Positions 36,633 through 44,652 of a stretch of 64,000 bases of DNA are shown in pieces. Both the position numbers and the translations under genes were made by a program. The first letter of the stretch is position 1. Each line of letters begins with the position of its first letter. Where the stretch lies: positions 372,001 to 436,000 of the forward strand of contig NZ_CANMVN010000001.1 in the NCBI RefSeq assembly GCF_947501425.1, read 5' to 3'. Below the pieces are notes generated by a model. That model was not told the origin of the DNA and did not search any database. It saw only the letters and a list, made by a program, of their open reading frames with translations. Source of the DNA: an uncultured Psychroserpens sp. (lineage in GTDB: Bacteria; Bacteroidota; Bacteroidia; Flavobacteriales; Flavobacteriaceae).

Positions 36633-37835
36633 TTAAAAATGAAAATCAAATCCTAGTCTAAAGGTAATATTATCTTCATTTCCATCCAGAGTAGTATAAC
36701 TAATATCAGACTGCACCTTTAATTTATGACCAACAATAAATTTATTAAAACCCAACGTGTATTGGTCAGAAGGTAAAACACCTGTTACACTTTCAAAGTC
36801 TACAGTTGTAAAACGAGCTGCAATTTCATAATTGCTTTTGAATAAATAACCAGCTTGTAAATTTAAAGCATTACCTGTTAAAACAATATCTCCTGTTGGT
36901 GTAACACCATCGGCTTCTGTAGCTACAGGGTCGTCTGCTGTTCGTTTGGCATATTCTCCCATAAAAGAGAATCCGTTGTATTTAAATACAGCATCTGCAA
37001 AAATAGTAGTTTGATCTGTCTCGTAAATCGTTCCATCGGTTCTGATCATGTAATCACCAGCAAAACCTCTTTCTCTAACGGCATCTTGGTTATAGTTATA
37101 AGTAAAACCAAGCATAAGTTTTGGTGTTTCTTCACGCTTTAGATCAGAATGGCTGTAATCTCCTTTTGACTTAAAAGTGCCAAAAGGTAAAAACTCAATA
37201 CGAGCTGTATATTGAAGACCACCTTCGTTACCTTCAGTAACATTTCGACCTTCACCTTGGGATAAGGATAGTTTTTCACGCATTAAAAAATCATTACCTA
37301 ATTTGGTTTTATGACGTAGCTGAACACCGAGATCACGATCTATATTAAAACGACTGTTTAATAGTGAACGGTCTATTAATTGTAAGTTTCCTGAAGATAC
37401 CACACGCTCTACATTTCCAGGCAACTTAGTTTGTCCAGCCCAAAGCTCCCAGTTTTCTGCAAAATTCCACATCAGAACGGCATCTAATATATAACGTGGT
37501 GTGTTTCGGTTAAATTCATTGGCACCTGAGATATCTCTGTTTGATAATCCCAACTCAATTTTATATCTAAGTTTTTTGCTGTAAGCATAACCATCAAACT
37601 TCAAACGAGCACGTCTCACAATAAAATTATGTTCAGGGCTTTCATATTGATTTCCATCATAATCCCAAGATGAAATGGAACGAACCTGAAAACGTGGTGC
37701 AAATTTAATGCTGAAAGAACTGTCTTTTGCTGTGAAGTTGATTAAACCTTTTCCGAAAGATGTATCACTAATTTCTTGAGAGAATGAATACGATACAACG
37801 CACAATAGTAGCGCTAGGGTAAATTTTGATTTCAT
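36633..37835 (-). CDS. OprO/OprP-family phosphate-selective porin
   Basis: 400 residues. Signal peptide 1-19 (SYSFSQ), then FTAKDSSFSIKFAPRFQVRS and RRARLKFDGYAYSKKLRYKIEL near residue 70, the start of the phosphate-selective porin (porin_O_P) barrel. Alternating beta strands continue to the terminal FRLGFDFHF, whose last Phe is the outer-membrane insertion signal. It should let phosphate or polyphosphate enter the periplasm. Being directly upstream of the PiT gene supports a shared role. Porin_O_P proteins in Bacteroidota are not all phosphate-specific. Confidence 0.9.
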   Translation of the reverse strand: MKSKFTLALLLCVVSYSFSQEISDTSFGKGLINFTAKDSSFSIKFAPRFQVRSISSWDYDGNQYESPEHNFIVRRARLKFDGYAYSKKLRYKIELGLSNRDISGANEFNRNTPRYILDAVLMWNFAENWELWAGQTKLPGNVERVVSSGNLQLIDRSLLNSRFNIDRDLGVQLRHKTKLGNDFLMREKLSLSQGEGRNVTEGNEGGLQYTARIEFLPFGTFKSKGDYSHSDLKREETPKLMLGFTYNYNQDAVRERGFAGDYMIRTDGTIYETDQTTIFADAVFKYNGFSFMGEYAKRTADDPVATEADGVTPTGDIVLTGNALNLQAGYLFKSNYEIAARFTTVDFESVTGVLPSDQYTLGFNKFIVGHKLKVQSDISYTTLDGNEDNITFRLGFDFHF

Positions 37836-37858
37836 TAATTTATTAGTTTTTGTCGCTG

Positions 37859-37903
37859 CAAATAACCAATTTTAATATTAACTGAATGTTTCCTAATGTT
37901 TAT
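37859..37903 (-). promoter_or_regulatory. Possible promoter and Pho-like box of the porin gene
   Basis: On the minus strand ATAAAC (37898-37903), GAAACA (37887-37892) and TTAATA (37876-37881) are at 11-bp steps, followed after nine bases by GTTATTTG (37859-37866), a partial TAnnTTTG match, 23 bases before the ATG. Confidence 0.35.
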
Positions 37904-37919
37904 CTTTTTAAGATTTTTC

Positions 37920-37951
37920 AAAAAAAAAGACTGCTTTATAAAAAAGCAGCC
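37920..37951 (-). terminator. Orphan minus-strand terminator upstream of the porin
   Basis: CTGCTTT/AAAGCAG stem plus a flanking G-U pair, followed by C and nine T on the minus strand. No annotated gene lies upstream on that strand. Confidence 0.7.
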
Positions 37952-38111
37952 TCATTAGAATTCATAATCATTTAGTCGACAAAAACTAATTCAATTATAT
38001 GAAATACTAATTGTGTTCTGAAACACACTGCAAATATGGGCATGCTAGGTAATTTAAATGTAATGTCAATATTATATAATTATTAACTTATAAATATGCT
38101 ATGTTAAGGTT
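37920..38111 (-). ncRNA. Candidate Pho-controlled small RNA, about 190 nt
   Basis: A minus-strand unit defined by its ends. Upstream is the hexamer array at 38136-38185, oriented toward it, and TATTATTG (38118-38125), one mismatch from TAnnTTTG, ten bases after the last half-site. Downstream is a good terminator at 37920-37951. The span has no frame longer than about 11 codons (MIMNSNEAAFL before the terminator). It ends just before the porin's own promoter, so it is more likely a separate RNA than a leader. Expression has not been shown. Confidence 0.4.
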
Positions 38112-38135
38112 ATAAACCAATAATAAAGAGCTTAT

Positions 38136-38185
38136 TAGTTATCTAATGTTAATTTAATGTTACGTAAATGTTTGAATATTGTAAA
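38136..38185 (-). promoter_or_regulatory. Pho-box-like array, minus orientation
   Basis: On the minus strand, at exact 11-bp steps: TTTACA (38180-38185), CAAACA (38169-38174), GTAACA (38158-38163), TTAACA (38147-38152), and a weaker TAACTA (38136-38141). It overlaps the -33 element of the divergent MORN-like gene promoter. Confidence 0.5.
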
Positions 38186-38201
38186 CTTTTATTTAACTTT
38201 G
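38171..38201 (+). promoter_or_regulatory. Promoter of the MORN-like gene
   Basis: TTTG (38171-38174), a 19-base spacer and TAACTTTG (38194-38201): a perfect match to the Bacteroidota TTTG-N19-TAnnTTTG promoter. The start codon is 37 bases beyond. Confidence 0.7.
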
Positions 38202-38238
38202 ATGTTACAGTGTTATATAAATCCCAAATTCAGAAATT

Positions 38239-38595
38239 ATGAAAAAGATATTTGCAATACTATTACTACTAAGCGTGACTTTTACTTTTGCACAGGAAAA
38301 ACCTAAAGTAGAGTTAAACAAGGATGGAGACCTTACAGTTGCCACATATTATCATGATAACGGGCAAGTAGAACAGCAAGGGACTTTTAATCAAGAAGGA
38401 CAGTTGCATGGTGTTTGGACAAGTTACGATGCCAATGGAAATAAAGTCATGGTTGGAAATTATGTAGATGGTAAGAAAACAGGAAAATGGTTATTTTGGT
38501 CTGGTAATGTGTTAAGAGAAGTAGATTATGTAGATTCAAAGATTACCAGTGTAAGCGAGTGGACTGATAAAGTACAGGTTGCCCTAAATAATTAA
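38239..38595 (+). CDS. Small exported MORN-like repeat protein
   Basis: 118 residues: signal peptide 1-19 ending TFAQ, then two to three repeats of the kind GQLHGVWTSYDANGNKVMVGNY and GKKTGKWLFWS, the YwqK/MORN variant pattern (GxxxGxWxxY). Often annotated as YwqK-type antitoxin or membrane-binding protein, names without evidence of function here. It has a perfect promoter overlapped by a Pho-like array, so it may respond to phosphate. Confidence 0.8.
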   Translation: MKKIFAILLLLSVTFTFAQEKPKVELNKDGDLTVATYYHDNGQVEQQGTFNQEGQLHGVWTSYDANGNKVMVGNYVDGKKTGKWLFWSGNVLREVDYVDSKITSVSEWTDKVQVALNN

Positions 38596-38629
38596 ATACT
38601 ACTAATCAATAGTATAACCCTATTATAAT

Positions 38630-38663
38630 TAAAAAGCTCTCATAATGTATGAGAGCTTTTTTG
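38630..38663. terminator. Bidirectional terminator between the MORN-like and TonB receptor genes
   Basis: AAAAAGCTCTCATA / TATGAGAGCTTTTT, a perfect 14-bp stem with a 3-base loop and T-runs on both strands, between convergent genes. Confidence 0.85.
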
Positions 38664-38685
38664 TAGACTAATTCAAAATTTGTGT

Positions 38686-41514
38686 TTAAAATTTGTAAGA
38701 ATATCCTAGTGAAATTTCTGTACCAGGTTCTCTCAGAGAAAAGATTTGATCTTCTGCTCCAAATGATACATAATCACTTTGTCTAACGCTATTCAATATG
38801 TTTGATACTTTGAAATCTATTGAAGAGTTTCTATTTTCTCCAAAAGCTTTATTAAATGTAAAATTTAAACTATTGAATGGCTTAGTGTATACATCAGGCA
38901 CTAATCCAATACCTACAACTTCTAATGTCTCTCCCTGAACGTTAAAAAACAAACCAGTTTGTAATCCAAGATCATTATTACTATAATCAAAACCAACATT
39001 TATAAGATAAGGTGCTTGTCCTTGAAGATCTCTTTCTCGTTCTATACGTTCTCCATCTCTGGCTGCCAATTGTCTACTTTCAAATTCACCATCAGACATC
39101 GTTAGCTCAGATTTGATAAACGATACATTAGCGTTAAATTTCAGGTTGTTTAATCCTTCTGTGATGAATCCTAAACGTTGTCTTACTTCAAACTCAACAC
39201 CATAAACATTGGCATTACCTAAGTTAGCTACAGTTAATTGCGTAGGTGCTTGTAAAAAGAAAGACTGCTCTATCGGGTCTTTAAAATCTTTATAAAACCC
39301 ACTTACCGCAAACATTTGTCCGTTATCTCCAAAACGCTCATATCTTAAGTCAAAGTTATTGACATAAGTTGGAACCAGATTTAGATTACCAATAAATAAA
39401 CGACTGGTAATTGGATCAAAAATTTGCGCTACAGAAGCTTCTTTAAATGATGGTCTGGCAGTTGTTCTAGAATAAGACGTTCTAAGGTTTGAGTCATCAT
39501 TAATTGAATAAATCAAGTTAGCTGACGGGAAGAAGTCATATTCATCCAGAATAAGTTCTCTGTCAAATTGAGTTTCGTTATCCTGTCCAGTATAGAATGA
39601 ATTAAAAAATTCAGTTCTTATTCCTAAAACGGTTTTTAATTTCTCACTGACATTAAATTCTGCGGAAAAGTAACTAGCTGCTATAACTTGCTCTCCTTCA
39701 TAAGCATCATTTGGATTAAACTGATCTCCAAATACTAAAAACGTTCCTGAGTCAGTTGTTGGGTTCCATATGTTTTCAGGAGCTAATAATTGATCTACAT
39801 CACCATTAGCAATAAATGAGTCATCCCCTTGAATATTAAAGGTGTAATCATCTGTACTGAAATCTCTAAACTTGTAAGTATATGCAGCACCAAACTTTAA
39901 CTTTGCTGATCTCCCAAGAAAATCAACTGTTTTGTCTAAATCTACTTTTCCAGACCAACTCTCTTCAATAAGATTTCTCCATAATTGAATTGGGAAAGTA
40001 GATGCACTCGGACTTACAAAGAACTGACCTTCACCAGATTGTTGTAAAGGTGTAATTCTATGATCTTTATCCATCACCTTAGAAAATGTTGGAGCGATTT
40101 TCCATTCTAAGTTGAATGCATTTTCATCATCACTTAAACGATGCTTTCCGCTAACCAATAGATTAGTTATTGAACGCTCAGTATAAGTTAATGAATTTTT
40201 TATTAATGGCTCTAAACCTCCACCAACACCATCTTGTGATATGTCCTGATCAAAAAAACCAGCAGTGGATTCACCGTTTTGAATATGTAAAAAGTTTGCT
40301 TTATACTTTGACTTATCAGTTTTGTAAGTCAACCCTAACATACCATTTAATATAACGTTATTAATACCTTCAGAACCACGAGAATCCAATACAAAGTTTA
40401 GATTATTATTAGATGAATCTGAAAAGTCTTTTACCCATGCACCATCATTTCTATTTTCATAAAAAGTGGTTGTGTTCTTATAGGAGAATGAAGCTTGGTA
40501 TCCAATTTTGTCATCACCAATATCATACTGATTACCTAATGTAAATCCAAAATCAAAGTTCATAGCACTTTGTTCTTGTTTAGCTTGTAGCTCTTTCTGA
40601 AATCTATTAGTTAAAGATGTAAGTAGCAATTGATTATCAAAAGTACCAGGAATTTGTTGGTATCTGTTAATTGGCAAGTTTCGTGTACCATCATCAAAAC
40701 CTAAGAAATCCGTATCACTTCCAGTATAGGTTAAATACTTGTCATTAAAGTGCATATCAGGATTATACCCAGAACCTAATGAAATGGTATATTCTGCTTT
40801 TGTTGGGAAATCTTTAGTAACAATATCCACAATACCTCCAGTGAAATCTGCAGGATATTCTGCTGAAGCCGATTTTAATACAATCACATTATCTAAAATG
40901 TTTGTTGGAAATAAATCCATCTGGATAGTATTTCGATCTGGATCTAAACCAGGAATATCAATACCATTTAATATAGATTTTGTGTAGCGATCACCAAGAC
41001 CACGTACGTATACGTATTTTCCACCTTCAATAGATACGCCTGGAACACTTTTTACAGCGCTTGCAAGGTTACTGGCACCTGTACTTTTTATGGCTTGAGC
41101 TGAAAGACCGTCTAATACGACAACAGATTTCTTTTGTAAATCTAAAACAGCATTTTCAGTATTTCGTTTCACTGAAGTTGTAATAACAACAGTATCAAGT
41201 GAGTTAGTTTTTAAAGTCACATCAAGTGTTACCACTTGTCCAGCTTCTACAACAACCTCAGTAATTTCTTGAGTAGCATAACCAACGTAAGAAAACACTA
41301 AAGTATAAGTTCCTGGTTCTAATTCTAAAGTATACTTTCCGTCAAAATCAGAATTTGTACCTGTTGTTGTGCCTTTCACTAAGATATTAGCAAAAGCCAT
41401 AGGCTCTACGAACTCTCCGTCAATTACTGTACCTGAAACTGTTCCTTTCTGAGCATTAATAAAGCCAATGGCAAATACCAGCAGTATTAATAGAGAGAAT
41501 GTCTTTTTTTTCAT
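38686..41514 (-). CDS. TonB-dependent outer-membrane receptor
   Basis: 942 residues. Signal peptide 1-21, a carboxypeptidase-like regulatory domain (about 22-105, GTVSGTVIDGEFVEPMAFANILVKG), the plug (about 115-245, SVVVLDGLSAQAIKSTG and KYVYVRGLGDRYTKSILNG), then a 22-stranded barrel ending EISLGYSYKF. It is not a SusC: it lacks the extended SusC motifs and its partner is no SusD. It lies 94 bases downstream of the beta-helix lipoprotein gene on the same strand, with an internal hairpin and another in-register hexamer array. The substrate is unknown; the setting points to a phosphorus compound. Confidence 0.93.
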   Translation of the reverse strand: MKKKTFSLLILLVFAIGFINAQKGTVSGTVIDGEFVEPMAFANILVKGTTTGTNSDFDGKYTLELEPGTYTLVFSYVGYATQEITEVVVEAGQVVTLDVTLKTNSLDTVVITTSVKRNTENAVLDLQKKSVVVLDGLSAQAIKSTGASNLASAVKSVPGVSIEGGKYVYVRGLGDRYTKSILNGIDIPGLDPDRNTIQMDLFPTNILDNVIVLKSASAEYPADFTGGIVDIVTKDFPTKAEYTISLGSGYNPDMHFNDKYLTYTGSDTDFLGFDDGTRNLPINRYQQIPGTFDNQLLLTSLTNRFQKELQAKQEQSAMNFDFGFTLGNQYDIGDDKIGYQASFSYKNTTTFYENRNDGAWVKDFSDSSNNNLNFVLDSRGSEGINNVILNGMLGLTYKTDKSKYKANFLHIQNGESTAGFFDQDISQDGVGGGLEPLIKNSLTYTERSITNLLVSGKHRLSDDENAFNLEWKIAPTFSKVMDKDHRITPLQQSGEGQFFVSPSASTFPIQLWRNLIEESWSGKVDLDKTVDFLGRSAKLKFGAAYTYKFRDFSTDDYTFNIQGDDSFIANGDVDQLLAPENIWNPTTDSGTFLVFGDQFNPNDAYEGEQVIAASYFSAEFNVSEKLKTVLGIRTEFFNSFYTGQDNETQFDRELILDEYDFFPSANLIYSINDDSNLRTSYSRTTARPSFKEASVAQIFDPITSRLFIGNLNLVPTYVNNFDLRYERFGDNGQMFAVSGFYKDFKDPIEQSFFLQAPTQLTVANLGNANVYGVEFEVRQRLGFITEGLNNLKFNANVSFIKSELTMSDGEFESRQLAARDGERIERERDLQGQAPYLINVGFDYSNNDLGLQTGLFFNVQGETLEVVGIGLVPDVYTKPFNSLNFTFNKAFGENRNSSIDFKVSNILNSVRQSDYVSFGAEDQIFSLREPGTEISLGYSYKF

Positions 41515-41530
41515 ATTTAGTTTATTATCT

Positions 41531-41566
41531 AAACAACTGCTTGTTTTAAGGAACTAGCAGTTGTTT
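41531..41566 (-). repeat. 11-bp stem-loop between lipoprotein and TonB receptor genes
   Basis: AAACAACTGCT pairs perfectly with AGCAGTTGTTT around a 14-base loop. No T-run follows on the minus strand. It may tune the ratio of lipoprotein to receptor mRNA. Confidence 0.5.
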
Positions 41567-41589
41567 ACATTATATTAAGTAAGGTTTAA
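41562..41589 (-). promoter_or_regulatory. Pho-box-like array before the TonB receptor
   Basis: On the minus strand TTAAAC (41584-41589), TTAATA (41573-41578) and TAAACA (41562-41567) at exact 11-bp steps, 48 bases or more before the receptor start. No good -7 box follows at the expected place, so it may be non-functional. Confidence 0.35.
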
Positions 41590-41608
41590 CTTGTTGATAG
41601 GAGAAGAA

Positions 41609-42877
41609 TTAAAATCCTAATCCACCAGCTGTATTAGCAAAGGTCCATGCTAACTCTGAAGTTGTAGCTCCAACTGTATTAGCACCTTCAGCAACGGCAC
41701 TTGCAGTAGATCCAAAACCAGTAACCATTACATTTTCAGCTTTATTAACGAAAATACTTGTAACATCTGTAACACCAGTAGGTAAAACAATTTCCCAAGT
41801 CCCAAAAGTTAATAATCCGTTATTGTAGTTGGTAGCAACACCATCGTTATCTAATTCTACATCAGAAGAGTCTTTAAACCCAAAAGCATAAACATTATTT
41901 GTAGTTCCTGTTGCTCCACTTCTGTAGTCAGCGTATTCACCATTTTCAGTGGTAAGGTTACCAATAATAGTGGCATTTTGTAGTAGGAATGATCCAGTTG
42001 CAGATCCTTCAGGACCATCGATTTCGAATGCATGATCTGAGAAATCTCCTAATACAACAACAGCATTGTCAATAGTACCTGAGTAAGCTTGATCAATATC
42101 TAAAGCGTCATCTCCCTGAGCCCAAACTAATAAGTTTGAAGCGTTAACTGTTCCTCCAAAAAATTCGATACCATCATCAACATTAGCAACAACTTCTACA
42201 TTGTTGATTACTGTTCCGTTTCCAACTCCACCTAAAGTCAGACCGTTGATTTCGTTTCCTTCACCAATTAAGGCACCTCCGTGTCTTATAGATACGTATG
42301 ATATAATACCCGAATTATCAGCAGCATCTGCACCACCATATAATCCGAATGTATCATCTGCAGGAATTCCTTCAATTTGTGCTTCAGTAATGTCACCTGA
42401 AAAAGAACATGGTGCATTCCCTAAAACAATTAAACCACCCCAAAGACCTCTGTCATTTTGATCTAAATTTGTACCAGCAGTTTCACCACAAAGAATATTA
42501 TCACTTGTAGATGTAAAAATAATTGGCTCTGTCGCAGTTCCAACAGCATTAATTTTTGATCCTCTTGCAATAATTAAAGCAGAAGCTAAAGATCCTGTTC
42601 CTGGAGATCCTTTAATGATTGTTCCAGCTTCTATAGTTAAAGTCGCACCATTGTCTACAACTACTTTTTGATTGAGTTGATAGATATTATCATTTGTCCA
42701 TGTGACATCTGAAGTAATAGCTCCGGTTATAGCAACTATTGGACATTCTTCTCCACCACCACCAGGGTTCTGGATAATAGTAGTTTCTTGAATAATAATT
42801 GGAGTGTCATCGTCTTTAAAACATCCAGTAAATACAAGTGTAGAAGCGATCAATGCAGTTAGTACTAATTTTTTCAT
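41609..42877 (-). CDS. Beta-helix lipoprotein, partner of the TonB receptor
   Basis: 422 residues. The lipobox LVFTGC places the lipidated Cys at 19, followed by an acidic linker. From about 60 it is a right-handed parallel beta-helix: short repeated turns such as NQKVVVDNGATLTIEAGTII, KINAVGTATEPIIF and GNGTVINNVEVVANVDDGIEFFGG. No catalytic site is apparent. Lipoproteins of this kind commonly accompany flavobacterial TonB receptors and probably bind the ligand at the cell surface. A five-position 11-bp hexamer array and a -7 box precede it. It is the first gene of the two-gene unit. Confidence 0.82.
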   Translation of the reverse strand: MKKLVLTALIASTLVFTGCFKDDDTPIIIQETTIIQNPGGGGEECPIVAITGAITSDVTWTNDNIYQLNQKVVVDNGATLTIEAGTIIKGSPGTGSLASALIIARGSKINAVGTATEPIIFTSTSDNILCGETAGTNLDQNDRGLWGGLIVLGNAPCSFSGDITEAQIEGIPADDTFGLYGGADAADNSGIISYVSIRHGGALIGEGNEINGLTLGGVGNGTVINNVEVVANVDDGIEFFGGTVNASNLLVWAQGDDALDIDQAYSGTIDNAVVVLGDFSDHAFEIDGPEGSATGSFLLQNATIIGNLTTENGEYADYRSGATGTTNNVYAFGFKDSSDVELDNDGVATNYNNGLLTFGTWEIVLPTGVTDVTSIFVNKAENVMVTGFGSTASAVAEGANTVGATTSELAWTFANTAGGLGF

Positions 42878-42923
42878 GATATTCTTTATTAAATAGTTTT
42901 TTTGTTTAGTAATAATGATGGTG

Positions 42924-42990
42924 CAAAGAAAGCTGCATAATGTAAAGTTTAGGTTAATACCACATTAAACCTAAATCATAAAACCGTTAA
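42924..42990 (-). promoter_or_regulatory. Pho-box-like array and promoter of the lipoprotein/TonB receptor unit
   Basis: On the minus strand, at exact 11-bp steps: TTAACG (42985-42990), ATGATT (42974-42979, weak), TTAATG (42963-42968), TTAACC (42952-42957), TTTACA (42941-42946). Nine bases later comes TTTCTTTG (42924-42931), one mismatch from TAnnTTTG. The array replaces the -33 element, as in PhoB-activated promoters. The lipoprotein ATG is 46 bases further. Confidence 0.55.
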
Positions 42991-43081
42991 GGGAGTATTA
43001 TGTGAAAAGACACTTTTTTGTGAATAGGAAACATTAAATTAACATTGAAAAAGTCTATCTTGCAGCTGTTAAAATTATGGT

Positions 43082-44425
43082 ATGAACTGGGAACAATTAC
43101 TCTCTTTAAAGCGATATGGAGATACACACAAGCGTTTGAGAAAAGAACAAGACGAAACACGATTAGGATTTGAAGTAGATTATGATCGTATTATTTTTTC
43201 TTCGGAATTTAGAAGCCTTCAGGATAAAACTCAGGTGGTTCCTCTATCCAAAACCGATTTTGTTCATACGCGATTAACGCATAGTTTGGAAGTTAGTGTT
43301 GTTGGGAGATCTTTAGGACGAAAAGTGGGTCAGAAGCTTCTTGAAAAACATCCGCATCTTAGAGATGTTCATGGGTATCAAATCAATGATTTTGGTGCTA
43401 TAGTTGCAGGAGCAGCGTTAGCTCATGATATTGGAAATCCACCTTTTGGTCATTCGGGAGAGAAAGCTATTGGTGAGTTTTTTAAAGCAGGTGAAGGTCG
43501 CTATTTTGAAGATCAACTTACCAAAAAACAATATGAAGATCTATGCAGTTTTGAAGGTAATGCCAACGGATTTAAAATATTAACCGAAAGTCGTCAAGGT
43601 CGTGTTGGCGGACTGCGTTTAAGCTATGCCACATTAGGTGCGTTTACGAAATATCCAAAAGAATCCCTTCCGAAGAAACCTACAAATCATATTGCTGATA
43701 AGAAGTATGGCTTTTTTCAAAATGATAAAACGGTTTTTGAAGATATTGCTCAAGACTTAGGATTGGTAAAACGAGGTGATGCTTCCGATGTCAGTTATTG
43801 TAGACATCCTTTGGTGTATCTCGTAGAAGCTGCTGATGATATTTGTTATACTATTATTGATTTTGAAGATGGAATCAATCTCGGACTCATTCAAGAGGAA
43901 TATGCACTTGAATACCTCATTAATTTAGTGCGAGATTCGATACAAACAAAAACCTATAACGCTCTTGAAAGTACCCAAGACCGATTGAGTTATCTGAGAG
44001 CCTTAGCAATAAATACACTTATTAATGAAGCGGTAGACATCTTTATGACGCATGAAGAAGCGATATTGTCTGGAGAATTTCCTAAAGCCTTGATGGATTA
44101 TAGTGCTTATGAAGCTCAGATTAAAGATATCATCACCTTAAGTATCAAAAATGTATACCAATCTACGGAAGTCGTTAATAAAGAAATTGTAGGTTATCGC
44201 GTGATTAATGAACTCTTAAGTGTGTTTACTAAAGCGGTCACAAACAACCTAAAGGGTGAGTTATCTAATTTTGATCGGTTAATTCTGAAATCTATAAAGC
44301 CGCATGTCGACTTAAACAATGAAGCGCTTTATAACAGTCTACTTTCTGTATGTTTTTATGTATCTAAAATGTCTGATAGTAATGCCATGATGACCTATCA
44401 AAATTTAAAGGGTAATCATCTATAA
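43082..44425 (+). CDS. dgt: Deoxyguanosinetriphosphate triphosphohydrolase-like protein
   Basis: 447 residues. Cleaves dNTPs, typically dGTP, to the nucleoside and triphosphate. HD-superfamily metal ligands are visible: RLTHSLEVSVVGRSLG near residue 65 (His), AHDIGNPPFGHSGEKAI near 118 (HD), EGNANGFKIL near 161, and EAADDICYTIIDFEDG near 250 (Asp). EFRSLQDKTQVVPL near 45 is the family's N-terminal mark. It is divergent from the lipoprotein gene. Confidence 0.93.
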   Translation: MNWEQLLSLKRYGDTHKRLRKEQDETRLGFEVDYDRIIFSSEFRSLQDKTQVVPLSKTDFVHTRLTHSLEVSVVGRSLGRKVGQKLLEKHPHLRDVHGYQINDFGAIVAGAALAHDIGNPPFGHSGEKAIGEFFKAGEGRYFEDQLTKKQYEDLCSFEGNANGFKILTESRQGRVGGLRLSYATLGAFTKYPKESLPKKPTNHIADKKYGFFQNDKTVFEDIAQDLGLVKRGDASDVSYCRHPLVYLVEAADDICYTIIDFEDGINLGLIQEEYALEYLINLVRDSIQTKTYNALESTQDRLSYLRALAINTLINEAVDIFMTHEEAILSGEFPKALMDYSAYEAQIKDIITLSIKNVYQSTEVVNKEIVGYRVINELLSVFTKAVTNNLKGELSNFDRLILKSIKPHVDLNNEALYNSLLSVCFYVSKMSDSNAMMTYQNLKGNHL

Positions 44426-44595
44426 ATCAATTTAATATCAAATTTAGGTTACGTCGATATTAAATTTGTTGATATACCTGTTGATAATTATCTTTCATAT
44501 CAGGAAAAACCTCACTAAATAAGTATGACCTTTAATGCCAAAGTAGGGAATTTTTAAAGTTCTCTTTATTTATTTTATGCATTTCATCGATTAAA

Positions 44596-44626
44596 TTTGT
44601 ATTTAAACGATAATTGACTATATTTG
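44596..44626 (+). promoter_or_regulatory. Promoter of the 59-residue membrane peptide
   Basis: TTTG (44596-44599), exactly 19 bases, then TATATTTG (44619-44626): a perfect match to the Bacteroidota consensus, 26 bases before the ATG. Confidence 0.7.
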
Positions 44627-44652
44627 TTTAACCATAATCTTTTAAACCTACA

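Larger units (their letters stand above)
37836..38238. other. 403-base regulatory region between the porin and MORN-like genes
   Basis: No sizeable open frame. From the porin side it holds the porin's own box, a minus-strand terminator (37920-37951), an uncharacterised segment of about 160 bases with a hairpin TGTGTT/AACACA, a minus-strand -7 candidate (38118-38125), an 11-bp-phased hexamer array (38147-38185), and a plus-strand promoter for the MORN-like gene (38171-38201). Confidence 0.7.

Noticed and set aside
38239-38595. Toxin-antitoxin function for the YwqK/MORN-like protein
   Set aside because: It is exported, stands alone, and no toxin gene is adjacent; the antitoxin label is a naming habit.
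43028-43063. Two-site hexamer pair (GAAACA, TTAACA) before the dGTPase as a Pho box
   Set aside because: Only two half-sites and the -7-like box is at a different distance; pairs of this type occur by chance in AT-rich DNA.
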